Positions 20,409 through 29,186 of a stretch of DNA of 64,000 bases are shown here, piece after piece. The stretch spans positions 1 through 64,000 of the forward strand of contig NZ_BDLU01000024.1 in the NCBI RefSeq assembly GCF_006538165.1, written 5' to 3'. Under the pieces are notes generated by a model that did no database searches, was not told the origin of the DNA, and saw only the letters and a list, made by a program, of their open reading frames with translations. The position numbers and the translations under genes are program-made. The DNA comes from Komagataeibacter diospyri. Lineage in GTDB: Bacteria; Pseudomonadota; Alphaproteobacteria; Acetobacterales; Acetobacteraceae. Numbering within the stretch: position 1 is the stretch's first letter; the number at the start of each line of letters is the position of its first letter.

Positions 20409-21722
20409 ATGGCGACTTCCAGGATACTGGCCTGCATGACCGCTGTTGGCATGTTGGTGGCCGGTGGCGCGCAGGCGGCCGGTACGCTGACAATCGCCAC
20501 GGTCAATAATGGTGACATGATCATCATGAAACGGCTGTCAGGCGAATTCGAAAAAGCCCATCCCGATATTCACCTGAACTGGGTCACGCTGGAGGAAAAT
20601 GTCCTGCGCCAGCGTGTGACGACCGATATCGCAACCCATGCGGGGCAGTTCGATATCCTGACCATTGGCAATTACGAAGTACCGATATGGGCAAAACAGG
20701 GATGGCTGGCTGAACTCAAACCCGGGCCGGATTATGATATGAATGACATCGTGCCCTCCGTGCGCGCCGGGCTGAGTGTGGACTCCAGGCTGTATGCCCT
20801 GCCGTTCTATGCGGAAAGCGTCATGACCTATTACCGGACCGACCTGTTCAGGAAGGCCGGGGTGACAATGCCGCAGCGCCCCACCTATGACCAGATCCGC
20901 ACCTATGCCGACAGGATTACGGATAAGGACAGTCAGACCTACGGCCTGTGCCTGCGTGGCAAGCCGGGCTGGGGTGAAAACATGGCCTATGTCACCTCGC
21001 TGGTGAATACGTTTGGCGGGCAGTGGTTTGGCGAAGGGTGGAAGCCGATGCTTGATAGCCCGGAATGGAAGGCGGCACTGCAGTGGTATGTATCGGCCAT
21101 GAAAGCTGACGGGCCACCCGGCGCCACGTCAAACGGTTTTAATGAAAACCTGGCCCTGTTCGCCAGCGGTCATTGCGGCATATGGGTGGATTCAACCGTT
21201 GCGGGCGGCCTGCTGTTTGATCCCAAACAGTCGCATGTGGCGGACAGGATCGGCTTTGCCGCCGCCCCCACCGGTCCGTACGGCAAGGGACCGACATGGC
21301 TGTGGAGCTGGAACCTTGCCATTCCTGCATCATCCCGACATGCAGATGACGCGCGCATCTTCATAGAATGGGCGACGTCCAAAGCCTATGTCCAGCTTGT
21401 GGCACAGCATGAAGGCTGGGTGGCGGTGCCGGCGGGAACCCGTGTGTCCACCTATGACAATCCAGATTACCAGAAGGCGGCTCCGTTCGCCACGTTCGTC
21501 CATACCGCCATCGACACCGCTGACCCCAATGGTCAGACAAAGCAGCCACGCCCGTATGGTGGTGCGCAGTTTGTCGGCATCGCCCCCTTCCAGGCCATCG
21601 GCACCCAGGTTGGCCAGAGCGTTGCGGCAACGCTGTCGGGCCAGATGACGGTCGAACAGGCGCTGGCTGGCGCACAAGCTGCCGTGACACGTACCATGCG
21701 CCAGTCCGGTTATCTGCATTAA
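20409..21722 (+). CDS. Polyol/sugar ABC transporter periplasmic binding protein (SmoE-like)
   Basis: A 437-residue family-1 extracellular solute-binding protein. A signal peptide (SRILACMTAVGMLVAGGAQA) precedes the mature domain starting AGTLTIATVNNGDM. Typical features are HPDIHLNWVTLEENVLRQRV, DILTIGNYEVPIWAKQGWL and the hinge region YALPFYAESVMTYYRTDLF, as in sorbitol/mannitol binding proteins. ATG 20409 has AAAGGG about 8 nt before it; an upstream ATG at 20322 would add 29 residues ahead of the signal and is unlikely. Followed by two permeases and an ATPase. Confidence 0.92.
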   Translation: MATSRILACMTAVGMLVAGGAQAAGTLTIATVNNGDMIIMKRLSGEFEKAHPDIHLNWVTLEENVLRQRVTTDIATHAGQFDILTIGNYEVPIWAKQGWLAELKPGPDYDMNDIVPSVRAGLSVDSRLYALPFYAESVMTYYRTDLFRKAGVTMPQRPTYDQIRTYADRITDKDSQTYGLCLRGKPGWGENMAYVTSLVNTFGGQWFGEGWKPMLDSPEWKAALQWYVSAMKADGPPGATSNGFNENLALFASGHCGIWVDSTVAGGLLFDPKQSHVADRIGFAAAPTGPYGKGPTWLWSWNLAIPASSRHADDARIFIEWATSKAYVQLVAQHEGWVAVPAGTRVSTYDNPDYQKAAPFATFVHTAIDTADPNGQTKQPRPYGGAQFVGIAPFQAIGTQVGQSVAATLSGQMTVEQALAGAQAAVTRTMRQSGYLH

Positions 21723-21732
21723 GGGGGCGAAG

Positions 21733-22653
21733 ATGGACAAAGTGGCAGTACATACATCCGTAATGGCCCGCCCCGCTGCCAGCGCCGCCCGCAGCCGACG
21801 CCTGCAGGGCTTCGTGCTGCAGTCCCCCGCAATCGTACTGCTGCTGGTATGGTCGGTGGTGCCGCTGCTCATGACGCTGTGGTATTCCGTGCGTAACTAC
21901 AATCTGGTGGACCCGACCCAGCAGGGTTTTGCGGGCATCAATAATTACTGGTACCTGCTGACCGATCCGGATTTCATGACATCGCTGGAAAACACGGCCA
22001 TTCTGGTTGGCGGCGTGCTGGCCATATCGGTGGGGCTGGGAACGCTGCTGGCGGTCCTGTATAATGAGGAATTCGCAGGACGCGGCATTGCCCGTATTCT
22101 GGTCATCTCGCCATTCTTCATAATGCCCACGGTTGCCGCCCTGCTGTGGAAGAACCTTATGCTGCACCCGATCTATGGCGTGTATTCTGCCATGATGCGG
22201 GCCGTGGGCCTGACACCGGTCGACTGGCTGTCACGCTACCCGCTGGCAACGCTGGTGATGATCGTGGCATGGGAATGGCTGCCCTTTGCGGTCCTGATCC
22301 TGCTGACCGCCATCCAGTCGCTTGATACGGAACAGAAGGAAGCCGCGCGCATGGACGGCGCGGGCATGGTGGCGCAGTTCATCAACATCACCCTGCCCCA
22401 CCTGTCGCGTGCGATTACTGTCGTGATCATGATCGAGACCATTTTTCTGCTGACCGTATTTGCCGAAATCTCGGTCACTACGGCAGGTGGGCCCGGTGTC
22501 GCCTCCACCAATCTCGCGTTTCTCATCTATTCACGTGCCCTGTTGCAGTTCGATGTGGGTGGCGCCTCGGCTGGCGGGGTCGTGGCCATTGTCGTCGCGA
22601 ATGTCGTGGCTGCCTTCCTGCTGCGTGCCGTGGCCCGCAATCTGGAGACCTGA
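21733..22653 (+). CDS. Polyol/sugar ABC transporter permease 1 (SmoF-like)
   Basis: A 306-residue inner-membrane permease with about six helices. The EAA loop that contacts the ATPase is visible as EQKEAARMDGAGMVAQFINITLP. The N-terminal helix (SPAIVLLLVWSVVPLLMTL) and FAGINNYWYL are typical of MalF-type permeases in sugar importers. It starts 10 nt after the binding-protein stop with a GGGGGCGAAG ribosome site and ends 1 nt before the next gene, so the genes are clearly co-transcribed. Confidence 0.93.
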   Translation: MDKVAVHTSVMARPAASAARSRRLQGFVLQSPAIVLLLVWSVVPLLMTLWYSVRNYNLVDPTQQGFAGINNYWYLLTDPDFMTSLENTAILVGGVLAISVGLGTLLAVLYNEEFAGRGIARILVISPFFIMPTVAALLWKNLMLHPIYGVYSAMMRAVGLTPVDWLSRYPLATLVMIVAWEWLPFAVLILLTAIQSLDTEQKEAARMDGAGMVAQFINITLPHLSRAITVVIMIETIFLLTVFAEISVTTAGGPGVASTNLAFLIYSRALLQFDVGGASAGGVVAIVVANVVAAFLLRAVARNLET

Positions 22654-22654
22654 C

Positions 22655-23482
22655 ATGGCAAGAACCAGCACACACATGCGCCATGCCGCAATCACCGTTC
22701 TGGCCTGGGGCATTGCATTATGGATGTTTTTCCCGATCCTGTGGATGGTCCTGACGGGCTTCAAGAGTGAGCCTGACGCCATCTCCACACCGCCGCATTT
22801 CTTCTTCAGTCCCACGATTTCAAGTTATCAGGACGTATTCGCGCGGGAGAATTACTGGCATTTCGCCACTAACAGCGTCGTGATTTCGGCCATGGCAACC
22901 GTTGTGGCCCTGCTTGTCTCCGTTCCCGCCGCCTATGCCATGGCGTTTCTGCCGGGGCCGCGCACGCGCATGACCCTGTTATGGATGCTGTCCACCCGCA
23001 TGCTGCCTTCGGTCGGGGTGCTGGTACCGATCTATCTGCTGGCCCGCGCCACTGGCCTGCTGGATAGCCGGACAGGGCTGATCGTGATCTACATGCTGAC
23101 CAACCTGCCCATTACGGTATGGATGCTTTATACTTTTTTCAGGGAAGTGCCTGTCGCCATACTGGAGGCCGGGCGGATGGACGGGGCGACACGCTGGCAG
23201 GAAGTAACGCAGGTGCTTATGCCGCTGGCGCTGCCGGGCATCGCCTCGACCGGACTGCTTTCCCTGATCCTGTGCTGGAATGAAACCTTCTGGTCACTGA
23301 ACCTGACTTCCTCCATCGCAGCACCGCTGACCACGTTCATTGCGTCCTTCTCGTCACCTGAAGGACTGTTTTTCGCCAAGCTGTCAGCGGCCTCCACGCT
23401 GGCGGTGGCGCCCATCATGGTCTTTGGCTGGGTCAGCCAGAAACAGCTTGTGCGCGGCCTGACATTTGGGGCGGTGAAATAG
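22655..23482 (+). CDS. Polyol/sugar ABC transporter permease 2 (SmoG-like)
   Basis: A 275-residue MalG-type permease. The first helix is AITVLAWGIALWMFFPILWM, followed by the family's TGFKSEPDA loop. The EAA loop reads VAILEAGRMDGATRWQEVTQVLMPLALPG. I place the start at ATG 22655, right after the previous TGA; longer in-frame extensions overlap the first permease and are not protein-like. It pairs with the preceding permease as the channel heterodimer. Confidence 0.93.
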   Translation: MARTSTHMRHAAITVLAWGIALWMFFPILWMVLTGFKSEPDAISTPPHFFFSPTISSYQDVFARENYWHFATNSVVISAMATVVALLVSVPAAYAMAFLPGPRTRMTLLWMLSTRMLPSVGVLVPIYLLARATGLLDSRTGLIVIYMLTNLPITVWMLYTFFREVPVAILEAGRMDGATRWQEVTQVLMPLALPGIASTGLLSLILCWNETFWSLNLTSSIAAPLTTFIASFSSPEGLFFAKLSAASTLAVAPIMVFGWVSQKQLVRGLTFGAVK

Positions 23483-23524
23483 AACCGGGGCGGGCAGCCC
23501 GCGCGGCAGCAACAGGAACATACC

Positions 23525-24634
23525 ATGGCGACAGTAGAACTGCGTAATCTGCGCAAGACCTATCTGCATGAGGAAATCATCAAGGGTGTATCGCTTGTCA
23601 TTGCCGAGCGGGAATTCATCGTCTTTGTCGGCCCTTCAGGGTGCGGCAAGTCCACCCTGCTGCGCATGATCGCGGGATTGGAGGATATCAGTGCGGGCGA
23701 CCTGCTGATTGACGGGCAACGGGTGAACGACACCGAACCCGCACGACGCGGCCTGGCAATGGTTTTTCAGTCCTATGCGCTGTATCCGCACATGAATGTC
23801 TACCGCAACATGGAGTTTTCGCTGCGGCTTGCCGGCATGCCCGAAGCCGAGCGGCGGCAGCGTATCGGTGATGTGGCGCGCATTCTGCAGCTTGATCCCT
23901 ATCTTGATCACAAGCCGGGCCAGCTTTCGGGTGGGCAGCGGCAGCGTGTTGCGATCGGACGCGCGATCGTGCGCAATCCCAGGGTCTTCCTGTTCGATGA
24001 ACCGCTGTCCAATCTCGACGCCGCACTGCGTGGGCAGATGCGCGTGGAACTGGCCAGCCTGCACCGGCGGTTGGGCGCGACCACAATCTATGTAACCCAT
24101 GACCAGGTGGAGGCCATGACCATGGCCGACAGGATCGTGGTCCTTAACAAAGGTGTCGTGGAGCAGATCGGCACCCCGCTGGAACTCTATCACCGGCCGC
24201 GCAACCTGTTTGTCGCACGTTTCATGGGGTCCCCTCCCATGAACCTGCTGCCCGTTACCATCAACGCCCAAATCCCTGAAGGGAGTGTGCAGGTACGGAC
24301 GGAAACGCTCAGCGTGTCCATCCCCACGCAACAGACGGGGCTGGAAGCAGGTGCACCTGCTACGCTGGGCATTCGACCCGAACATATCCGCATTGACCCG
24401 CAAGGCGCAGTACAGGGCGTGATCGAGATCAGCGAGCGGCTGGGGGCTGTCACGCTCCTGCATGTGCGCCTGCCTGACGGACAGATGATTGTCGTGCAGA
24501 CGGGCGGAGACAATGCCGACCGTGCCGATACCCCCATACGCATGACGTTTGAGGAAGAACACTGCCATCTGTTTGACGCAGACGGTATGGCGCTGGCCCG
24601 CAGTACGGACCATCCGCTGCTTGCGGGTGCATGA
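23525..24634 (+). CDS. Polyol/sugar ABC transporter ATP-binding protein (SmoK/UgpC/MalK-like)
   Basis: A 369-residue ATPase energising the importer. Walker A is GPSGCGKSTLLRMIAG, the signature LSGGQRQRVAIGRAIVRNP, Walker B VFLFDEPLSNLDA and the switch His in YVTHDQVEAMTMADRIVV. The C-terminal regulatory OB-type (TOBE) domain of carbohydrate-importer ATPases follows (from about residue 235, ARFMGSPPMNLLPV). It lies 42 bp after the second permease. Confidence 0.95.
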   Translation: MATVELRNLRKTYLHEEIIKGVSLVIAEREFIVFVGPSGCGKSTLLRMIAGLEDISAGDLLIDGQRVNDTEPARRGLAMVFQSYALYPHMNVYRNMEFSLRLAGMPEAERRQRIGDVARILQLDPYLDHKPGQLSGGQRQRVAIGRAIVRNPRVFLFDEPLSNLDAALRGQMRVELASLHRRLGATTIYVTHDQVEAMTMADRIVVLNKGVVEQIGTPLELYHRPRNLFVARFMGSPPMNLLPVTINAQIPEGSVQVRTETLSVSIPTQQTGLEAGAPATLGIRPEHIRIDPQGAVQGVIEISERLGAVTLLHVRLPDGQMIVVQTGGDNADRADTPIRMTFEEEHCHLFDADGMALARSTDHPLLAGA

Positions 24635-24665
24635 AAAACGACTTTCCTGTTCAGGATATAGACAT

Positions 24666-25439
24666 ATGTATACGGAAAAACTCCGTCTTGACGGACGTGT
24701 CGCGGTTGTCACCGGCGGCGCGCAGAATATTGGTCTGGCCTGTGTTACGGCGCTGGCGGAATTCGGTGCCCGCGTCGTCATTGCCGATCGTGATACGGAA
24801 CTTGCGGCACACGCCGTGGCCGAACTGGCAGCGCAGGGGCTGAATGTATCGGCCATGGCGCTTGACGTAACCGATACGGGACAGGTGGATGCCTGCGCTG
24901 CACGCATCGGGACCGAGGAAGGCCGTGTTGATATACTGGTCTGCAGTGCCGGGATCTGCATTTCCGAAGTCCGGGCCGAAGACATGACGGATGCGCAGTG
25001 GCTGAAACAGGTCGATATCAACCTCAACGGCATTTTCCGCTGCTGTCGGGCATTTGGCCGCATCATGCTGGAACAGGGTCACGGCACGATCGTGAATATC
25101 GGATCCATGTCGGGCCAGATCGTCAACCGCCCGCAGGAACAGGCGGCCTATAACGCATCAAAGGCAGGCGTGCATCAGTATACACGTTCGCTTGCAGCAG
25201 AATGGGCCATGCGCGGGATACGGGTAAACGCGGTGGCCCCCACCTATATCGAGACGACCCTGACCCGATTTGGCATGGAAAATCCGCGCCTGTATGCCGC
25301 ATGGCTGGATGGCACGCCCATGCACCGCGTGGGCCAGCCAGACGAGGTCGCTTCGGTCGTGCAGTTTCTGGCATCGGACGCCGCCAGCCTGATGACCGGG
25401 GCCATTGTCAATGTCGATGCCGGGTTTACTATATGGTAA
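24666..25439 (+). CDS. SDR-family NAD-dependent polyol dehydrogenase
   Basis: A 257-residue classical short-chain dehydrogenase. The cofactor loop is VVTGGAQNIGLACVTAL, with an acidic Asp in VVIADRD indicating NAD preference. The catalytic set is Ser in IVNIGSMSGQIV and YNASKAGVHQ (Tyr-x3-Lys). NIGSMSGQIVNRPQ and the ending VNVDAGFTIW are close to what I remember of galactitol/polyol dehydrogenases of alphaproteobacteria. It ends the operon behind the importer, so it likely oxidises the imported polyol to a ketose for the FGGY kinase. ATG 24666 is chosen because the upstream frame overlaps the ATPase gene. Confidence 0.9.
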   Translation: MYTEKLRLDGRVAVVTGGAQNIGLACVTALAEFGARVVIADRDTELAAHAVAELAAQGLNVSAMALDVTDTGQVDACAARIGTEEGRVDILVCSAGICISEVRAEDMTDAQWLKQVDINLNGIFRCCRAFGRIMLEQGHGTIVNIGSMSGQIVNRPQEQAAYNASKAGVHQYTRSLAAEWAMRGIRVNAVAPTYIETTLTRFGMENPRLYAAWLDGTPMHRVGQPDEVASVVQFLASDAASLMTGAIVNVDAGFTIW

Positions 25440-25585
25440 ATTACCAGAGGCATCTTTGGATGATGTCTTGCCCGTATGTATGCAGCCCGGTGAGAGCACG
25501 TCCAGAAACATATGGCAGGCATAAGGTCATAGCCAATGGTCGGCTCAATCCCTCATGAGAAATAATGCCTGTTATCAATAAGAAA

Positions 25586-26656
25586 TTACATATGAACAAT
25601 AATATCCTGATCCGGGCTTATGCCTTTTGATGTCAGTTCATTATTATCAAACTGAGACAGGTAATGAACGGCATGAGCGCGGTACAGGTCCAGCCCTTTA
25701 TAAGCTGACAGGGCAGGATCAAGGTCGCGCAGGACACGATGCAGGCGAATGCGCCATTTGTGTACTAACGCAATATCACGTAACGGCAGAAGATAACAGC
25801 GGACCGCGAATAGAATGGCATTGGAACGTGGCAGGCGAAATAATGTCTGTAATTCCACCCGTAAATGTACCAGATCTTTGGCATTGTCGTCAGTGACGAC
25901 TGTTCGGTCCCTGCCCCAGATGGTGAAATTTTCCGGGGATGTATCAAGGCGTGGGTTGATTGTCATGGTCCAGTTCAGGCGACGGACCGGCATACCATGC
26001 TGCAACATCAATAAAAATCGTAGTCCTCGGTCAAATATGCCCATTTCTCCTGCTTTGGGTACGGGGGCATGCCATTGCTTGAATGACATGCCCAGATCAA
26101 ATTTCAGGGACCAGTCCGCCTGGGATGTGACCATTCCGCCATCCATCCACAGGTCATTGTCCCTCTGGTCCTGCAGGGTGAAATCTCCCTGCATCTGTCG
26201 GGCCATGAATTCAAACGGTGCATAGGGTAGTGTGCCCGCATCCCCAAAAACAAAATGCTGGTCGATATTCAGGGGCCGGTTGATCCAGTGCCATCGCATG
26301 CCATCGCGCGAAAGGTGAAACAGGTCGGGATAGTCTTCCGACAGGCTGTTCATTGCCAGTTCAATGAAATCCCACTCTGCTTTTTGCATGTGGGGCAGTA
26401 CGATGCATCGTTTGGGGTCTTCGGACAGGATACGTGCCTTTTCCTGACACTCCACGACATAATGTTCATCCACGTCAAAGGTCCGACGTAGTGAATCAAC
26501 CTCCCCCGCCTTTACATGCGGCTCGATATTCATGGAATACATGTAAGTATCTTCGGGAAACGGGAACGGAAAGCGCAGGATCGCAGCATCGCTATTTTCC
26601 AGAAGATAGGGCGCACGGTAACTGCCTGCCGACCTGAACGTGGTGTCGATGCTCAT
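25586..26656 (-). CDS. Heme-dependent oxidative N-demethylase alpha subunit (DUF3445; dimethylamine monooxygenase family)
   Basis: A 356-residue protein of the DUF3445 family, the heme-binding catalytic subunit of heme-dependent oxidative N-demethylase (HODM/DMA monooxygenase), a PAS-fold enzyme that demethylates dimethylamine with O2. Recognition rests on the family-like order of segments: FPFPEDTYMYSMNIEPH, DLFHLSRDGMRWHWINRPL, PFEFMARQMQGDFTLQDQRD, WSLKFDLGMSFKQWHAPVP, LNWTMTINPRLDT and RVELQTLFRLPRSNAILFAV. It is the last gene of a three-gene minus-strand operon with the reductase and a folate-binding subunit, exactly HODM partners. The ribosome site is weak. Confidence 0.85.
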   Translation of the reverse strand: MSIDTTFRSAGSYRAPYLLENSDAAILRFPFPFPEDTYMYSMNIEPHVKAGEVDSLRRTFDVDEHYVVECQEKARILSEDPKRCIVLPHMQKAEWDFIELAMNSLSEDYPDLFHLSRDGMRWHWINRPLNIDQHFVFGDAGTLPYAPFEFMARQMQGDFTLQDQRDNDLWMDGGMVTSQADWSLKFDLGMSFKQWHAPVPKAGEMGIFDRGLRFLLMLQHGMPVRRLNWTMTINPRLDTSPENFTIWGRDRTVVTDDNAKDLVHLRVELQTLFRLPRSNAILFAVRCYLLPLRDIALVHKWRIRLHRVLRDLDPALSAYKGLDLYRAHAVHYLSQFDNNELTSKGISPDQDIIVHM

Positions 26657-26685
26657 GCTTTTTTACTCGCTATTCAATCCGTTCT

Positions 26686-27639
26686 TTACAGATCAAGTGT
26701 CAGTGTCGGGGACAGGGATCTTGAAACGCAGGTCAGTATGACGTTACCACCATCACGTTCATCTGCGGTCAGGACATGATCCCTGTGGTCCGGCCTGCCA
26801 TCAATCACCGCCACGCGACACATGCCACATGCTCCTCCCCTGCACAGGCATGGAGCGGCAATGCCTGCGTTCTCCAATGCTTCAAGCAGCGTTTCATCCG
26901 TTCCGACCGTAATGGTTTTTCCGCTGCGCGCCAGTCTGACCTCAAACACGCGACCACCTGCGGGTGAGACAAAGCGTTCAGAATGAACTTTTGCCGTAAC
27001 GTATCCAGCCTCGGCCGCAGTCTGGCGGACCCATTCCATAAAACTGTCCGGCCCGCAGACATACAGGTGGGACGTAATCGGCTCCCGTTCCAGCAGCATG
27101 CTTAATGATGAAACCGCGTTCTGCCGTCCTTCATTTACTCTTATCCTTGATTGATCGTAGGGTGACAGTATTGCCTTGAACGCGCTGGTTTCCTCTGGTC
27201 GTGTATAATGATGCAGGGCGTAATCCATGCCGCTTTTCTGCATTTCTGTCATATAGGACAGAAAGGGTGTGATCCCGATGCCGGCGGAAATCATGAGATG
27301 CCGACGGCCCGTTCGGAAAATTGGAAACAGGTTGGAAATACTGATTACTGAAACGTTCAGTCCAGGTTTGCCGTGCCGGTATAAAAAATCGGACCCGCCA
27401 CGGGAGGGTTCGGCACGACGGACAATAATTTCCAACGTTTTGCCATCTTCCGACCTGTTTACAATGGAATAGGCATTTTTCCAGATACGGTGTTCATTCC
27501 CGAAGGCAAAAATGCCATGACTGCCGGGGGATATGGCAGGAAACGTACCTTTTGTACAGGACAGCACAAAGCGACGTAATGCAGGTGCTACCATATCGAC
27601 GGAAGATATCGTGGCGGCATATCCAGTTACCGGATTCAT
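26686..27639 (-). CDS. HODM beta subunit: FMN/NAD(P) reductase with C-terminal [2Fe-2S] ferredoxin domain
   Basis: A 317-residue electron-transfer protein of the phthalate-dioxygenase-reductase type. An N-terminal flavin barrel (NAYSIVNR near residue 55) is followed by the nicotinamide domain (MISAGIGITPFLSYM; YVCGPDSFMEWV). The C-terminal plant-type ferredoxin has ligands in CRGGACGMC and the distal LTC. It would pass electrons from NAD(P)H through FMN and the cluster to the heme subunit encoded 30 bp downstream. ATG 27639 has AGGA about 8 nt upstream. The combination with DUF3445 and GcvT neighbours supports the HODM assignment over a generic reductase. Confidence 0.87.
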   Translation of the reverse strand: MNPVTGYAATISSVDMVAPALRRFVLSCTKGTFPAISPGSHGIFAFGNEHRIWKNAYSIVNRSEDGKTLEIIVRRAEPSRGGSDFLYRHGKPGLNVSVISISNLFPIFRTGRRHLMISAGIGITPFLSYMTEMQKSGMDYALHHYTRPEETSAFKAILSPYDQSRIRVNEGRQNAVSSLSMLLEREPITSHLYVCGPDSFMEWVRQTAAEAGYVTAKVHSERFVSPAGGRVFEVRLARSGKTITVGTDETLLEALENAGIAAPCLCRGGACGMCRVAVIDGRPDHRDHVLTADERDGGNVILTCVSRSLSPTLTLDL

Positions 27640-27699
27640 GTTACATTCCTGATATAGAATATGTCTTCTTTACCCGCGTCCCTGCATTCATAGGAAATA

Positions 27700-28833
27700 T
27701 CAGTCCTTTACGGTCCTTTTGGTTTTTTTTGGATCATCAAATGGCAGGGAGTGCGTGATACCTTTGAAGACCTTTTCACCGGAATGTACTTCTATCGCGA
27801 TACCAGCCTGGGCACAGGACGGGTCAAGACGCGCCAGCGCCATTGACTGATTGGTCAGGCTGGAGAACATGCCACAGGTTACGACGCCAATCTTTTTACC
27901 CTGCGCATATACGGCGTCCCCACCCTGTGCCACGTCCTGACCGTCCAGCAACAGGCCGTATATCTTGATACGTTCATGTCCCTTCAGTGCATAATGTGCC
28001 GCGGCGCCACGGAAATCGGTTTTTTTCGGGCTGACGGTAAACTCCAGACCCAGTTCCCACAGGCTGTCGCCGACAGGCTCCTGCTCGAACGGATACATTT
28101 CAGAATTGTCATAGGGATAAAACAGCAGATAGCTTTCCACCCGCAGCAGATCAAGCGCCGTAAAGCTGGTTGCAACAATACCCAGTGACCGGCCATCTGC
28201 AAGGATGGTGTCCCATATCCGTGGTGCATCCTCCCCTTTGCAGAAAATTTCATATCCGCGTTCACCGGTATAGCCTGTCCGCGATATCATGACCGGTGCA
28301 CCGAACAGGACGGTCTGCATGTGATGGAAATACTTCAGCTGTCGAATGCCCGGGATATGCTGTGCCAGGAATTCAACGGCAGCCGGCCCCTGCAATGACA
28401 GGTCATGCAGGTCGTCATCAAACAGAAGGCTGGCATTTCTGCCAACTACCATACCTGCCAGCACTTCGTGCAGGGCACCGGCACCATGGACAACCATCCA
28501 GCTGTTCGGACCAGTACGATACAGGATACAGTCATCAATGAACTTGCCCTGATCGTTCAGCACTGTGGCATAAGCCGAACGTCCCGGCGTGATTTTCCGG
28601 ACATCGCGGGTTGTGGCATAATTCAGTATTGCCGATGCATGGGGGCCGACCAGATGCAGTTTTTTCAGGCCCGACACATCCATCAGACCCGCGTGGGTAC
28701 GGATGGCGACATAATCATCCTGCACATCACCACGGTAAGTCCAGGCGGTCGCCATGCCGTTCCAGTCTTCCAGTGCGGAGCCAAGGGCGGAATGACGATC
28801 GGAAAGAGCACTATGACGCCAGCTATATGCCAT
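27700..28833 (-). CDS. HODM gamma subunit: GcvT-like tetrahydrofolate-binding aminomethyltransferase
   Basis: A 377-residue GcvT-family protein. THAGLMDVSGLKKLHLVGPH and the folate-region GKFIDDCILYRTG (Asp100/101) match the T-protein pattern, followed by GYTGERGYEIFC. In HODM-type dimethylamine monooxygenases a GcvT homologue captures released formaldehyde as methylene-THF; I infer the same here from context rather than a glycine-cleavage role (no gcvH or gcvP nearby). AGGGA lies 9 nt before ATG 28833; upstream Met codons at 28839 and 28869 are alternatives. First gene of the operon; its promoter is at 28985-29014. Confidence 0.85.
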   Translation of the reverse strand: MAYSWRHSALSDRHSALGSALEDWNGMATAWTYRGDVQDDYVAIRTHAGLMDVSGLKKLHLVGPHASAILNYATTRDVRKITPGRSAYATVLNDQGKFIDDCILYRTGPNSWMVVHGAGALHEVLAGMVVGRNASLLFDDDLHDLSLQGPAAVEFLAQHIPGIRQLKYFHHMQTVLFGAPVMISRTGYTGERGYEIFCKGEDAPRIWDTILADGRSLGIVATSFTALDLLRVESYLLFYPYDNSEMYPFEQEPVGDSLWELGLEFTVSPKKTDFRGAAAHYALKGHERIKIYGLLLDGQDVAQGGDAVYAQGKKIGVVTCGMFSSLTNQSMALARLDPSCAQAGIAIEVHSGEKVFKGITHSLPFDDPKKTKRTVKD

Positions 28834-28984
28834 GTTCATGTTTCCCTGCATGGGTGATGTTTCGTGCATGCGTTCACTATTTCAGGATGCATTGTGGATT
28901 AACCTGAAATATCGTTTCTGATGTGCTGCAAGGGCATGTCCGTCGGGGCATGTCCCTTTTTGTACGTGCAAATAATTCTCTTGC

Positions 28985-29014
28985 ATTCTAGGCGCGGGAA
29001 AGCGGAAACGTCAA
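28985..29014 (-). promoter_or_regulatory. Sigma70-type promoter of the N-demethylase operon
   Basis: In minus sense, TTGACG (29014-29009) is followed by an 18-nt spacer and TAGAAT (28990-28985, 5 of 6 to TATAAT). It lies about 150 nt upstream of the GcvT-like gene start. The -35 box forms the end of the element shared with the mgs promoter. Confidence 0.6.
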
Positions 29015-29048
29015 CCTTAAAGAATATAACTTTCTCAAAAAGAAAGTT
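29010..29048 (-). promoter_or_regulatory. Putative operator shared with the mgs operon
   Basis: Positions 29010-29045 align without gaps to 41850-41885 with 28 of 36 bases identical, and in both places the downstream operon is on the minus strand. It contains a perfect dyad AACTTTCT-N5-AGAAAGTT (29028-29048) and abuts the -35 box, an arrangement typical of activator sites. Candidate binders are the LysR or XRE-cupin regulators at 41.9-43.5 kb. Confidence 0.6.
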
Positions 29049-29186
29049 TTCTATATCCTGTCTGGTATGTCCTGCAACTTCCTGTCCAGTACGAATGCAA
29101 CCAGGGCAAGGAGATAATCCCTGCCCTGTTTAATGCCGGTCTTCTGCGCCGTTACCTTTACGGTATATGTATATTGCGCATAAGGC

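Noticed and set aside
23636..25066. Open frame of 476 codons on the minus strand across the ABC ATPase and SDR genes
   Set aside because: Shadow of two well-supported genes; its translation is rich in His, Arg and Cys with no recognisable motif.
27700..28833. Calling the GcvT-like gene glycine cleavage T-protein
   Set aside because: No gcvH or gcvP lies nearby and the gene is in an operon with DUF3445 and a ferredoxin reductase, the HODM arrangement.
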